A stretch of DNA of 64,000 nt from the NCBI GenBank assembly GCA_963739005.1, contig CAVTYQ010000008.1, positions 186,001 to 250,000 of the forward strand, written 5' to 3'. Positions 54,362-62,073 of the stretch are shown piece by piece. The notes under the pieces are model-generated. The model worked only from the letters and a program-made list of their open reading frames with translations, did not search any database and had not been told where the DNA came from. Made by a program: the position numbers and the translations under genes. Within the stretch, counting starts at the first letter, position 1. Each line of letters starts with the position of its first letter. Origin of the DNA: DASWJZ01 sp963739005 (GTDB lineage Bacteria; Pseudomonadota; Alphaproteobacteria; Rhizobiales; Afifellaceae).

Positions 54362-55600
54362 ATGAATGAGTTCACTAGCTATGTTGTAATGCGGCAAGAC
54401 GAGACGCGTGCTCAGGGCTCCACTGCAAGTTCACCAATTCCGACGTTTGGCGCAGCTACAACTGCGATCGATCAATATCGCACCGTCGGGATTCACGAGA
54501 CCAACCTGCAGGAATTGAACGTCGCGCTCACGGACGTCAACGCTGTCATCGCTATTTCGAAGGTGGCCGAGGGCGGCCTTTCTGATGTTGGCGAAATCGA
54601 GGCTGCCGAAACCGCTCTTCAGGCGTTGCTGCTCCATGACATTGTCCATGTCGTCGTCTGCGGACCAAAGATAGAGCTTGAGAACGGCCTCGTTACTTAC
54701 CTACGGACCGACGACGGGATGCGTACTGACTTCGGGTTCGAGTTATTCCAGTTAGCTTCGTCTCGAGATTGGATCATTTCCCCTGAATACGCCGCCGTAA
54801 AGGGCGGACGGGTATTTGCATCGTCACTTGAAAAGAGCCCAAGCGTGGCCCACGCAGTTGAAGAACTCAGGCTGCGACAAGTCCCTTATTGGAATGCCGA
54901 CATCGCAGAGGCAGTAAACGCCACAATTCAAGAGCATGGGATTCCAGCTTACCTAAGTGACCCTTGGCTGCTCAGAACGCGCAAGGGTGACGGATTCCCT
55001 AAGCGGTTTTACCATCGGATGCGCGTTTCGTGGGACCAAGCGGTGGGCGACTTGCCCCCTATCGTGTGCACCTTCGCGCTGCCGCCGTTGCTCGCCATCG
55101 TTCTGGATCGCTTGAACAACCGAGCTGAACTGAAATCCGAGATCGTGGCTCTGCGCGAAGAGCTTACTGAGGTTCGCCTAGAGCTGCACCAGCTAAACGA
55201 GTTGGTTACCCACTCTGCTTCACAGGCCGAGATAGATGCCCGGATTCGTCACATCGACGCTTCCTTCGATGCCATAGTTCCTGAATCCCGGCTGTCTGGT
55301 TCCGCGCGTCGGCAGCGGCGTCTCGTATCGGTTCATCGCCTTGTTCGACCTATTGTCCGCTTCATGGCCGCACTCCATCAAGGGATAGGATACGGGGACA
55401 TGGTGGATATTGCCGGAGATATGAATAAGATTTTTGAATCACGTTCGGTTGTCGACCGCACGACGACCGCCCGGGCTTTCTCCGGCCTGCTGCGAGAAGT
55501 CGAGGCCCTCCAATCGCTGGTGAAACACCACCTGACTGAATCTGAAGTCAACGCCATTGAGAATTCTCGTTTGCGGCCAAACACCGTCCCCTGGGTTTAG
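54362..55600 (+). CDS. Hypothetical protein, low GC, coiled coil
   Basis: A 412-residue protein I do not recognise. Its codon use is visibly poorer in G/C than every neighbour, with many AT-ending codons, which suggests horizontal transfer. The first 210 residues look like a mixed alpha/beta globular domain (ALTDVNAVIAISKVAEGG, LLLHDIVHVVVCGPKIEL); a coiled coil follows at about 260-285 (RAELKSEIVALREELTEVRL), then a helical C-terminus. No signal peptide or transmembrane helix is evident. It stands alone, not in an operon. Coding status is supported by its length in a region of lower GC. Confidence 0.75.
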   Translation: MNEFTSYVVMRQDETRAQGSTASSPIPTFGAATTAIDQYRTVGIHETNLQELNVALTDVNAVIAISKVAEGGLSDVGEIEAAETALQALLLHDIVHVVVCGPKIELENGLVTYLRTDDGMRTDFGFELFQLASSRDWIISPEYAAVKGGRVFASSLEKSPSVAHAVEELRLRQVPYWNADIAEAVNATIQEHGIPAYLSDPWLLRTRKGDGFPKRFYHRMRVSWDQAVGDLPPIVCTFALPPLLAIVLDRLNNRAELKSEIVALREELTEVRLELHQLNELVTHSASQAEIDARIRHIDASFDAIVPESRLSGSARRQRRLVSVHRLVRPIVRFMAALHQGIGYGDMVDIAGDMNKIFESRSVVDRTTTARAFSGLLREVEALQSLVKHHLTESEVNAIENSRLRPNTVPWV

Positions 55601-55703
55601 TCGAGCAGGGCACCGGATCGTGTCGGCGCCTCATAGCTGATCTTCCGTTGCCCAAATTCCGACCGCCGAGGGCTTCAGGCGTCCCGTCACTGCCGAGCCC
55701 AAA

Positions 55704-56420
55704 TCAGACCCCCCTCGTAATCCCGCCATCCACCCGCAAATTCTGCCCGGTGATATATCCCGCGGCGTCGGATACAAGAAACGCGATCGTGTCGGCGATC
55801 TCCTCGACGTGGCCGTAGCGCTTCATGGGGATGCGGGCGACGTTCGCCTCGGTCTCCGGAAAGCTGTCGATGAAGCCGGGGAGCACGTTGTTCATGCGGA
55901 TGCCCTCCGCAGCGTATCTGTCGGCGAAGAGTTTCGTGAAGACCGCGAGCCCGGCGCGGAAGACGCCGGAGGTGGGGAAGGCCGGGTCGGGCTCGAACAC
56001 CGCGTAGGTCGAGATGTTCACGATCGCGCCCTTCCGCTGATTCTGCATCACGGGCGCCACGAGCCGCGTCGGGCGAACGACGTTCAGGAAATAGGTCTCC
56101 ATGCCTCGGCTCCAGTCTTCGTCGGTCAGGTCGAGGATTTCCGCACGCGGCCCATGGCCGGCTGAGTTGACCAGCGCGTCGATGCGGCCGAACTTTTCCA
56201 TCGTCAGGTCAACGAGGCGCTGCAAATCGTCGTTCGACCGGTTCGAGCCGGTGACGCCGACGCCGCCGAGTTCTTTCGCCAGCGCCTCGCCTTTCCCTGA
56301 AGACGAGAGAATGGCGACGCCGTAGCCGTCCGCCGCGAGCCGGCGCGCCGCGGCGGCGCCCATGCCGCTGCCGCCAGCGGTGACGATTGCCACTTTGTCT
56401 GCCGCCACTTTCTCTGCCAT
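55704..56420 (-). CDS. SDR family oxidoreductase
   Basis: A 238-residue short-chain dehydrogenase. Cofactor motif VTAGGSGMGAA is near 14-24, NSAGHG replaces NNAG, and the C-terminal region ends GQNLRVDGGITRGV. The usual catalytic YxxxK is altered: the place after VNISTYAVFEPDPAFPTSG reads VFRAGLAVFTK, lacking the tyrosine, so activity may be lost or changed. I use the ATG at 56420 with GGGGGGAT before it; the longer open frame is opposite the ion-channel gene. Confidence 0.85.
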   Translation of the reverse strand: MAEKVAADKVAIVTAGGSGMGAAAARRLAADGYGVAILSSSGKGEALAKELGGVGVTGSNRSNDDLQRLVDLTMEKFGRIDALVNSAGHGPRAEILDLTDEDWSRGMETYFLNVVRPTRLVAPVMQNQRKGAIVNISTYAVFEPDPAFPTSGVFRAGLAVFTKLFADRYAAEGIRMNNVLPGFIDSFPETEANVARIPMKRYGHVEEIADTIAFLVSDAAGYITGQNLRVDGGITRGV

Positions 56421-56486
56421 GTGATCCCCCCGCCCCCGCCTCTTCCGGCGCGGAGTATACGCTTTCGATTTCATGGAGTGGCGCGA

Positions 56487-56930
56487 ATGCCGATCGCCGT
56501 TCTCATTTCGCTCGCCCTGGTTCTTGGCACGGCCGCAATCCACTACGAGGGGCTGCACCTCGCCTCGCGGCTCTTGCTGTCGCGCGGAGCGGCCTCGCGC
56601 CGGCCAAAAATCCTGCAGGCGATCCTGTGGATATTCCTGATCCAGCTCATCGAAATCGGCTTTTATTCCTTCGGCTACTGGTTCGCCGACCGCGTGGCCG
56701 ACATCGGCGCCTTCAAGGGGGCGCGCGAAATGGCCTCGGCCGACTATTTCTACTTCTCCGCGGAAGCCTTCAGCACGCTCGGGCTCGGCGACATCTATCC
56801 GACCGGGTCGCTCAGGCTCCTCGCCAGCGTCGAAGCCATCGACGGGCTGCTCCTGATCGGATGGTCGATCTCGTTCACGTTCCTGATCATGCAGCGCAAC
56901 TGGTTCGAAAAAGAAGGCGCGGGCCCTTGA
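56487..56930 (+). CDS. Two-helix ion channel protein
   Basis: A 147-residue inner-membrane protein with an N-terminal hydrophobic segment, a second helix at about 45-70 (ILQAILWIFLIQLIEIGFYSFGYWFA), a pore loop and a final helix. The filter sequence is STLGLGDIYP, close to the potassium-channel TVGYGD but with Leu in place of Tyr. Pore helix and filter are followed by LEAIDGLLLIGWSISFTFL as in rhizobial ion channel family proteins. GGAG precedes the ATG. Confidence 0.82.
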   Translation: MPIAVLISLALVLGTAAIHYEGLHLASRLLLSRGAASRRPKILQAILWIFLIQLIEIGFYSFGYWFADRVADIGAFKGAREMASADYFYFSAEAFSTLGLGDIYPTGSLRLLASVEAIDGLLLIGWSISFTFLIMQRNWFEKEGAGP

Positions 56931-57000
56931 ACTCCCGGGGACGGGGGTGGGCTCGCAAGAGCTTGCGCCGCCCGCGCGGTTGGTGGAGGAGAGGGCCGCC

Positions 57001-57393
57001 ATGACCGACGCCGCATCCGACATCCGCGCGCTCTTTTCCGCCTACGCCGCCGGCTTCGAAGACGCCGACGCGGAGGCGGTGACGGCGCTCTTCGCCTGGC
57101 CGGCGACGATCTGGCAGTTCGGCGCGGGGCACATCTTCGAGGACGCGGAGGAGCTGCAGGAAAACGTCGACGCGCTGATCGACGTCTTCGACGAGGCGGG
57201 GATCGTCACCACCGAGCCGGAGGTGATGGAGGTGCGCGTGGCGGGGCCGAGCGCGTTCGCTGCCGTGCTCTGGCAGCAGCGCGACGATCATGACGCGCTC
57301 CTCAACGAGTTCTCATGCCAGTATCTGCTCATCAAGCACGAGGGGGCGTGGAAGATCGTGACGATCGTGAACGAGGCGGCGGAGGAAAGCTGA
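57001..57393 (+). CDS. SnoaL/NTF2-like domain protein
   Basis: A 130-residue protein with the shape of the NTF2-like fold: LFSAYAAGFEDADAEAVTALFAWPATIWQFG at the start and YLLIKHEGAWKIVTIVNE at the end, the paired beta strands that close the cone. Members are small enzymes or ligand-binding proteins. GGAGGAGAGGG precedes the ATG. It overlaps the GNAT gene (TGATG), so the two are translationally coupled. Function unknown. Confidence 0.75.
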   Translation: MTDAASDIRALFSAYAAGFEDADAEAVTALFAWPATIWQFGAGHIFEDAEELQENVDALIDVFDEAGIVTTEPEVMEVRVAGPSAFAAVLWQQRDDHDALLNEFSCQYLLIKHEGAWKIVTIVNEAAEES

Positions 57394-57869
57394 TGTCGGG
57401 CTTGCAGGGCGATCCCTCCCCCCGCCCTTCGCCGCGAGGGGGCGGGGCGCGCGTCATGGTTCGCGATTTCGCGCCGCACGACGCTGAGGCGTGCGCGAGA
57501 ATCTTCGACCGCGGGTGGCACGCCGGCCATCCCTATGCGCCGCGCGCGATCGACGGCGTGGCATTCATGATGGAGACGAAGGACGAGCGCCTGCTGGTGG
57601 CGGAGAGCGGCGGCGCGGTCGTCGGCTTCGTCTCGCTCTACGAGCCGCAGAGCTTCATCCACCACCTCTACGTCGATCCGACGCAGGCGCGGCGCGGCGT
57701 CGGCAGCGCGCTTCTTGGCGCCGCGCTCGACCGCGCGGGCGGGCGCGCGTCGCTCCGCTGCCAGACGCGCAACGAAGGCGCGCTCGCCTTCTATCGCCGG
57801 CACGGCTTTGTCGAGGTCGCCGCCGGCATCGGCGAATTCGGTACGTGGATCGCGCTCAGCAGCCCGTAG
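57393..57869 (+). CDS. GNAT family N-acetyltransferase
   Basis: A 158-residue acetyltransferase with the acetyl-CoA loop ARRGVGSALLGAAL (R/Q-x-x-G-x-G/A) and the late NEGALAFYRRHGFVEVA. The start ATG overlaps the previous stop, but the first 21 codons cross a GC-rich palindrome (DPSPRPSPRGGG), and the conserved domain starts at the next ATG (57456, MVRDFAPHDAEA). Either start is possible. Substrate unknown. Confidence 0.85.
   Translation: MSGLQGDPSPRPSPRGGGARVMVRDFAPHDAEACARIFDRGWHAGHPYAPRAIDGVAFMMETKDERLLVAESGGAVVGFVSLYEPQSFIHHLYVDPTQARRGVGSALLGAALDRAGGRASLRCQTRNEGALAFYRRHGFVEVAAGIGEFGTWIALSSP
57410..57452. repeat. GC-rich palindrome inside the GNAT 5' end
   Basis: CCCCGCCC and GGGCGGGG are separated by a short TTCGCCGCGA centre. 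The peptide read through it (PSPRGGG) is a frequent by-product of intergenic repeats that invade gene starts in GC-rich genomes. It probably marks a repeat insertion between the NTF2-like and GNAT genes. Confidence 0.5.
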
Positions 57870-58120
57870 ACGAACCACCCCGACTTTGTCGTCATGCCCG
57901 GGCTTGAGCTGCCTTCGCCGAAGCGGAGCTTCGGCTTCGCGCAGGCGGGTCCGTGCATCCATTCCGCTCCTTCGAGGCTTTTTCACCCTCCTCATGCTGA
58001 GGTGCGAGCGAAGCGAGCCTCGAAGCACGGGGTGAAAAAGCACCTCAGGATGAGGGCGGAATGGATGCGGCGCCGCGACGGAATGGATTGCCGGGTCAAG
58101 CCCGGCAATGACGACGAGGA
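57870..58120. repeat. Composite dispersed repeat between GNAT and LysE genes
   Basis: Nested palindromes fill this spacer: GAGCTGCCTTCGCCGAAGCG type pairs, TTTTTCACCC/GGGTGAAAAA, and outer arms CGTCATGCCCGGGCTTGA and its near complement ending TGACGACG. The 37 bases at 58079-58115 equal 37291-37327, and CACCTCAGGATGAGG occurs again near 61983. No gene fits. The remaining 90 bp to the next start hold nothing I can name. Confidence 0.7.
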
Positions 58121-58210
58121 TTGAGCTTCTGCGCCCCCCGAAGTTTGCCCACTGGACTCCGGTCTGCGGCTGTGGCTGCGTCAGGCGTCTCGATCCAAGG
58201 GTCGTCCGCC

Positions 58211-58834
58211 ATGGCCTTGCAACTCTGGCTCGCCTTCACCGCCGCCACCATCGTGCTTCTGCTCATCCCGGGGCCGACGGTGCTCCTCGTCGTCTCCTAC
58301 GCGCTCGGCCAAGGTCTCAGGACGGCGCTGCCGATGGCGGTCGGCGTGGCGCTCGGCGATTTCACCGCGATGACGCTGTCGCTCTTAGGCGTCGGCGCGC
58401 TGCTCGCCGCGTCGGCGACGGTGTTCACAATCGTCAAGTGGATCGGCGCGGCGTATCTCGTCTGGCTCGGGATCAAGCTCTGGCGCGCCGGCGGATCGCT
58501 CGCCGCCGAGCCCAAGCACACCGGCGTATCGGCGGCGCGGATGCTCGGGCACGCGTGGCTCGTCACGGCGCTGAACCCGAAGGGCATCACCTTCTTCGTC
58601 GCGTTCGTGCCGCAGTTTCTGAACCCGCAGGCGGATTTCCTGACGCAGATGGTGGTGCTTGAGGCGACGTTCTTGACGCTCGCCTTCGTGAACGCGCTCG
58701 GCTACGCGCTCGTCGCGGCGCGGGCGCGCGGCTTCATCCGGAGCCCGCGCGCGGTGCGCATCGTCAACCGCGTCGGCGGCTCCTGCCTGATCGGCGCCGG
58801 CGTCGCCGCGGCATCGGTGCGGATTTCGCAATAG
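58211..58834 (+). CDS. LysE family translocator
   Basis: A 207-residue inner-membrane exporter of the LysE/RhtB family with six helices. The start LQLWLAFTAATIVLLLIPGPTVLLVVSYALGQG carries the family PGP motif, and HAWLVTALNPKGITFFVAFVPQF (about 111-133) is the second hallmark. Members export amino acids such as lysine, threonine or homoserine. The ATG at 58211 fits the family N-terminus; the frame upstream runs through repeat sequence. No LysR-type regulator adjoins. Confidence 0.92.
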   Translation: MALQLWLAFTAATIVLLLIPGPTVLLVVSYALGQGLRTALPMAVGVALGDFTAMTLSLLGVGALLAASATVFTIVKWIGAAYLVWLGIKLWRAGGSLAAEPKHTGVSAARMLGHAWLVTALNPKGITFFVAFVPQFLNPQADFLTQMVVLEATFLTLAFVNALGYALVAARARGFIRSPRAVRIVNRVGGSCLIGAGVAAASVRISQ

Positions 58835-58933
58835 GACGATTTCCCGCCTCCAGCCCTCTTCAGCCGGCGCATTGTGACGCCCGCGTGAAGGAAATATTGC
58901 AGACTCCGAGGCGCCGGACTAAGTTCGCCGGCC

Positions 58934-59605
58934 GTGGGGCTTCGTATCGAAACAGCCGGGGTCGTCGCCGCCGCCAGCGGGCGGACGCTGCGGGCGTTTT
59001 GGCTTTTTCTCCTCGTCATCGCGCTGGCGGACATCGCATTCGTTGCGGCGTTCACGGGCGGATTCTTCGAAACGCACCTGTGGTTCGAAGAAGACGGACC
59101 CGTCGAGGATCTGCAAGCCGTGGCTCTGGCGGTCGCGGCGCTTGTCGCGGCCTGGCACGCGCTCACGCAGCGCCGCGAGGGGCACATCGTCTCGTTCGGC
59201 ATCGTCGCGGTGTTCCTGGCCTGCTGCGTGCGCGAGCTCGAGTTCCGCAACACCGCCGCGCCGGACTGGCTGATCTGGCTCTTCCACGGCACCGGCCAGA
59301 ACATCTTCATCGTCACGATCTTCGCGGTGTTCGCCGTCTGCTATGTGCGCCGCTGGCGCGAGCTTCCGGCGATCATCTCGATTCTTTGGCAACGGCGAAC
59401 CGCCTTCTACATCGCGGCCGGCGTCCTGCTTCTTGTGAGCAGCGCCGTGGAGGCGACCGAAAGGCGATTCCACATACACCTCGAAAGCATCGAAGAGTGG
59501 CTGGAGCTGAACGGCTACCTGTTGTTCCTCCTCGCGACCTGGTTCCTCCCCTATAACGACCGCCGCGTTCCGGCCGGCGCTAGGCACTCGGCGGAAATCC
59601 GTTAG
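58934..59605 (+). CDS. Hypothetical membrane protein
   Basis: A 223-residue integral membrane protein with about six hydrophobic segments: FWLFLLVIALADIAFVAAF, AVALAVAALVAAW, IVSFGIVAVFLACCV, IFIVTIFAVFAVCYV, FYIAAGVLLLVSSAV and LFLLATWFLPY. A charged loop RELEFRN follows the third helix and EATERRFHIHLESIEEWLE precedes the last. The GTG start lacks a strong ribosome binding site. I do not know the family. Confidence 0.75.
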   Translation: MGLRIETAGVVAAASGRTLRAFWLFLLVIALADIAFVAAFTGGFFETHLWFEEDGPVEDLQAVALAVAALVAAWHALTQRREGHIVSFGIVAVFLACCVRELEFRNTAAPDWLIWLFHGTGQNIFIVTIFAVFAVCYVRRWRELPAIISILWQRRTAFYIAAGVLLLVSSAVEATERRFHIHLESIEEWLELNGYLLFLLATWFLPYNDRRVPAGARHSAEIR

Positions 59606-59646
59606 AACGTCCCCCATCCATCGACCGAACGACGGAGGGAACGAGA

Positions 59647-60774
59647 ATGGATGTGCGCGCCGCGGTGGCGTTCGAGGCCGGCAAGCCGCTTGAAGTGACG
59701 ACCGTTCAGCTCGATGGCCCGAAGGCCGGCGAGGTGCTCGTCGAGATCAAGGCGACCGGCATCTGCCATACCGACGAGTTCACGCTTTCGGGCGGCGATC
59801 CGGAAGGGCTCTTCCCGTCGATCCTCGGGCATGAAGGCGCCGGCATCGTCGTCGACGTCGGCCAAGGCGTGAGCAGCGTCACGAAGGGCGATCACGTCAT
59901 CCCGCTCTACACGCCCGAATGCCGCGCGTGCCCCTCGTGCCTGTCGCGCAAGACCAATCTCTGCACCGCGATCCGTTCGACGCAGGGCCAGGGCGTGATG
60001 CCGGACGGCACGTCGCGCTTCTCGATCGGCGGCAGACGGCTCCACCACTACATGGGCTGCTCGACCTTCGCGAATTTCACCGTGCTGCCGGAAATCGCGG
60101 TCGCGAAGATCCGCGAGGACGCGCCCTTCGACAAGGTCTGCTACGTCGGCTGCGGGGTCACGACCGGGATCGGCGCGGTCATCAACACCGCGAAGGTCGA
60201 GGAAGGCGCGAAGGCGATCGTCTTCGGCCTCGGCGGCATCGGCTTGAACGTCGTGCAGGGACTGCGCCTCGCGGGCGCCGACATGATCATCGGCGTCGAC
60301 ACGAACCCGGCGAAAAAGGAATGGGGCGAGCGCTTCGGCATGACGCATTTCGTCAACCCGAAGGACGGCGGCGGCGACCTCGTGCCCTATCTCGTCAACC
60401 TCACCAAGAAGGGCGCCGACCAGATCGGCGGCGCCGACTACACCTTCGACTGCACCGGCAACACCAACGTGATGCGCCAAGCGCTCGAAGCGAGCCACCG
60501 CGGCTGGGGCGTCAGCGTCATCATCGGCGTCGCGCCTGCGGGCGCGGAGATATCGACGCGGCCGTTCCAACTCGTCACGGGGCGGGTCTGGAAAGGGACA
60601 GCGTTCGGCGGGGCGAGGGGCCGCACCGACGTGCCGAAGATCGTCGACTGGTACATGGAGAAGAAGATCGCGATCGACCCGATGATCACGCACACGTTGG
60701 AGCTTGAGGAGATCAACAAGGGCTTCGATCTGATGCATGCCGGCGAGTCGATCCGGAGCGTCGTGGTCTTCTGA
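59647..60774 (+). CDS. frmA: S-(hydroxymethyl)glutathione dehydrogenase / class III alcohol dehydrogenase
   Basis: A 375-residue zinc alcohol dehydrogenase that oxidises the glutathione adduct of formaldehyde with NAD+. ICHTDEFTLSGGDPEGLFPSILGHEGAGIV holds the catalytic Cys and His, CRACPSCLSRKTNLC the four structural-zinc cysteines, and FGLGGIGLNVVQG the NAD site; the late WKGTAFGGARGRTDVPKIVDWYM is typical of class III. No S-formylglutathione hydrolase gene adjoins. It stands alone, presumably for formaldehyde or nitrosoglutathione detoxification. Confidence 0.95.
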   Translation: MDVRAAVAFEAGKPLEVTTVQLDGPKAGEVLVEIKATGICHTDEFTLSGGDPEGLFPSILGHEGAGIVVDVGQGVSSVTKGDHVIPLYTPECRACPSCLSRKTNLCTAIRSTQGQGVMPDGTSRFSIGGRRLHHYMGCSTFANFTVLPEIAVAKIREDAPFDKVCYVGCGVTTGIGAVINTAKVEEGAKAIVFGLGGIGLNVVQGLRLAGADMIIGVDTNPAKKEWGERFGMTHFVNPKDGGGDLVPYLVNLTKKGADQIGGADYTFDCTGNTNVMRQALEASHRGWGVSVIIGVAPAGAEISTRPFQLVTGRVWKGTAFGGARGRTDVPKIVDWYMEKKIAIDPMITHTLELEEINKGFDLMHAGESIRSVVVF

Positions 60775-60926
60775 CCCTCCCGCCGCCCGCGCGCTTCCGC
60801 CGCGCCGATTCCGCGCTTACCGGCCTGCGGCAAAGGCGTATGATGCGTCCCCGGTGGACCCTGGCGCGCGGGCCGCGCAGACGGCGAGGCGCGCGAGACC
60901 AAGGCAGACAGAGGGGAGAAGAGCCA

Positions 60927-61343
60927 ATGGAATCCGTGAATCATCCGCGACGCGCGTTCGTGAAGGGGGCGCTTGCCGTGTCGGCGCTCGGCCTCCTCGT
61001 CCCGACGGAAGCCTTGGCGGCCGGGTGGGCGCTCCTCGGGACGCGGACGGTCCGCCTTTCAAACGACCTCGACATCGTCCCGGTGACGTTCCTCTCCGGC
61101 TCGTTCACGCATCTCCAGCTCCGCGTGCACGGCAACGCCGTCACTATGAACGAGCTCAGGGTACGGTTCTCGAACGGACAGTGGGCGACGCTTCCCGTGG
61201 GTGCGCACATTCGCGACGGCGGACGGACGCGCGCCATCCCGCTCCCGGGCCTCCGCCGGTTCATCAGCATCATCGAGCTTCGCTACCGCTCCGCGCCGAA
61301 CTCGCGCGGCCGCGCGACGGTGGAAATCTGGGGGCTCAAATAG
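60927..61343 (+). CDS. Tat-signal hypothetical protein, DUF2541-like
   Basis: A 138-residue exported protein. HPRRAFVKGALAVSALGLLVPTEALAA is a twin-arginine-like signal, and the mature domain begins WALLGTRTVRLSNDLDIVPV. FTHLQLRVHGNAVTMNELRVRFSNGQWATLPV, AIPLPGLRRFISIIELRYRS and ATVEIWGLK resemble the DUF2541/YaaI-like beta domain, an assignment from memory. GAGGGGAG precedes the ATG. Function unknown. Confidence 0.75.
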   Translation: MESVNHPRRAFVKGALAVSALGLLVPTEALAAGWALLGTRTVRLSNDLDIVPVTFLSGSFTHLQLRVHGNAVTMNELRVRFSNGQWATLPVGAHIRDGGRTRAIPLPGLRRFISIIELRYRSAPNSRGRATVEIWGLK

Positions 61344-61456
61344 GGCCGGCGCCCAATCGGCGACGCCGGCGCAGGTAAGCTTACCGCCGACATTTGCTGG
61401 ATTCTTTTCGCCCGGGGGCGGCATTAACGGCCCACTAACCAAAGTGGGAGGCCCCC

Positions 61457-61846
61457 ATGTCGGAAGACCTGAGCGAACAGCAAAGCGGCGAAGCGCGGCA
61501 TCCGATGGCGCCGATCGCGGACCGCCGGCGGGCGCCGCGGCTGAAAAGCCTGCTCACCGGAACGATCGTCTTCGACGACCGCAATTCGACGATGGACTGC
61601 ACGGTCCGCAACATCTCCGCCTGGGGCGCGAAAGTGGCGCTGCCGGACGCATTCCGCGTGCCGGAGGAATTCAATCTCGTCATCCCGCATCACGACCAGA
61701 CGCACCGCGCCAAAGTGATCTGGCGGAAGGGCGAAAGCGCCGGGCTGGCGCTCTCCGACGTCGAGGAGCACGAGTCGCAGCGCAGGCTGACGCCACGCGA
61801 AGCGGCGCTCGAGCGGCGGAAGTCGATGCTCGCCGCGCTTTATTGA
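61457..61846 (+). CDS. PilZ domain protein
   Basis: A 129-residue protein with a PilZ domain that binds cyclic di-GMP. The two binding motifs are visible: RRRAPRLKSLL (RxxxR, about 23-33) and VRNISAWGAKVALP (D/NxSxxG, about 53-66). No other domain is present, so it is a stand-alone receptor acting on a partner protein. Single PilZ proteins of this type are common in Hyphomicrobiales. A stretch of GGAGG lies just before its ATG. Confidence 0.92.
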   Translation: MSEDLSEQQSGEARHPMAPIADRRRAPRLKSLLTGTIVFDDRNSTMDCTVRNISAWGAKVALPDAFRVPEEFNLVIPHHDQTHRAKVIWRKGESAGLALSDVEEHESQRRLTPREAALERRKSMLAALY

Positions 61847-61869
61847 GGATCACGGCGCTCCCCGGCGGA

Positions 61870-62000
61870 GGCCACTCAACTCCATCATACTGAGGGCTCC
61901 GCAAAGCGGAGCCTCGAAACAGCGGCGCGCTGGTCTGCACGCCTTCTGGATCATCCTTCGAGGCTCGGCGCTTCGCGTCTCGCACCTCAGGATGAGGGGT
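61870..62000. repeat. Dispersed palindromic repeat before the helicase gene
   Basis: GCTCCGCAAAGCGGAGC forms a hairpin, followed by GCCTCGAA and TTCGAGGC arms and CACCTCAGGATGAGG. The last motif also lies near 58041, linking this element to the composite repeat there. It is of the same class of chromosome-wide intergenic repeats and codes for nothing. Confidence 0.65.
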
Positions 62001-62073
62001 CCGGTACGGATTCCGCGAAACCCCAGAGGCCGCCCCCTCGACTCGGGCGCGCCTGTGTTCTAGCTCTGTTCCC

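Noticed and set aside
59602..60738. 378-codon minus-strand frame
   Set aside because: Antisense to class III alcohol dehydrogenase; no recognisable domain.
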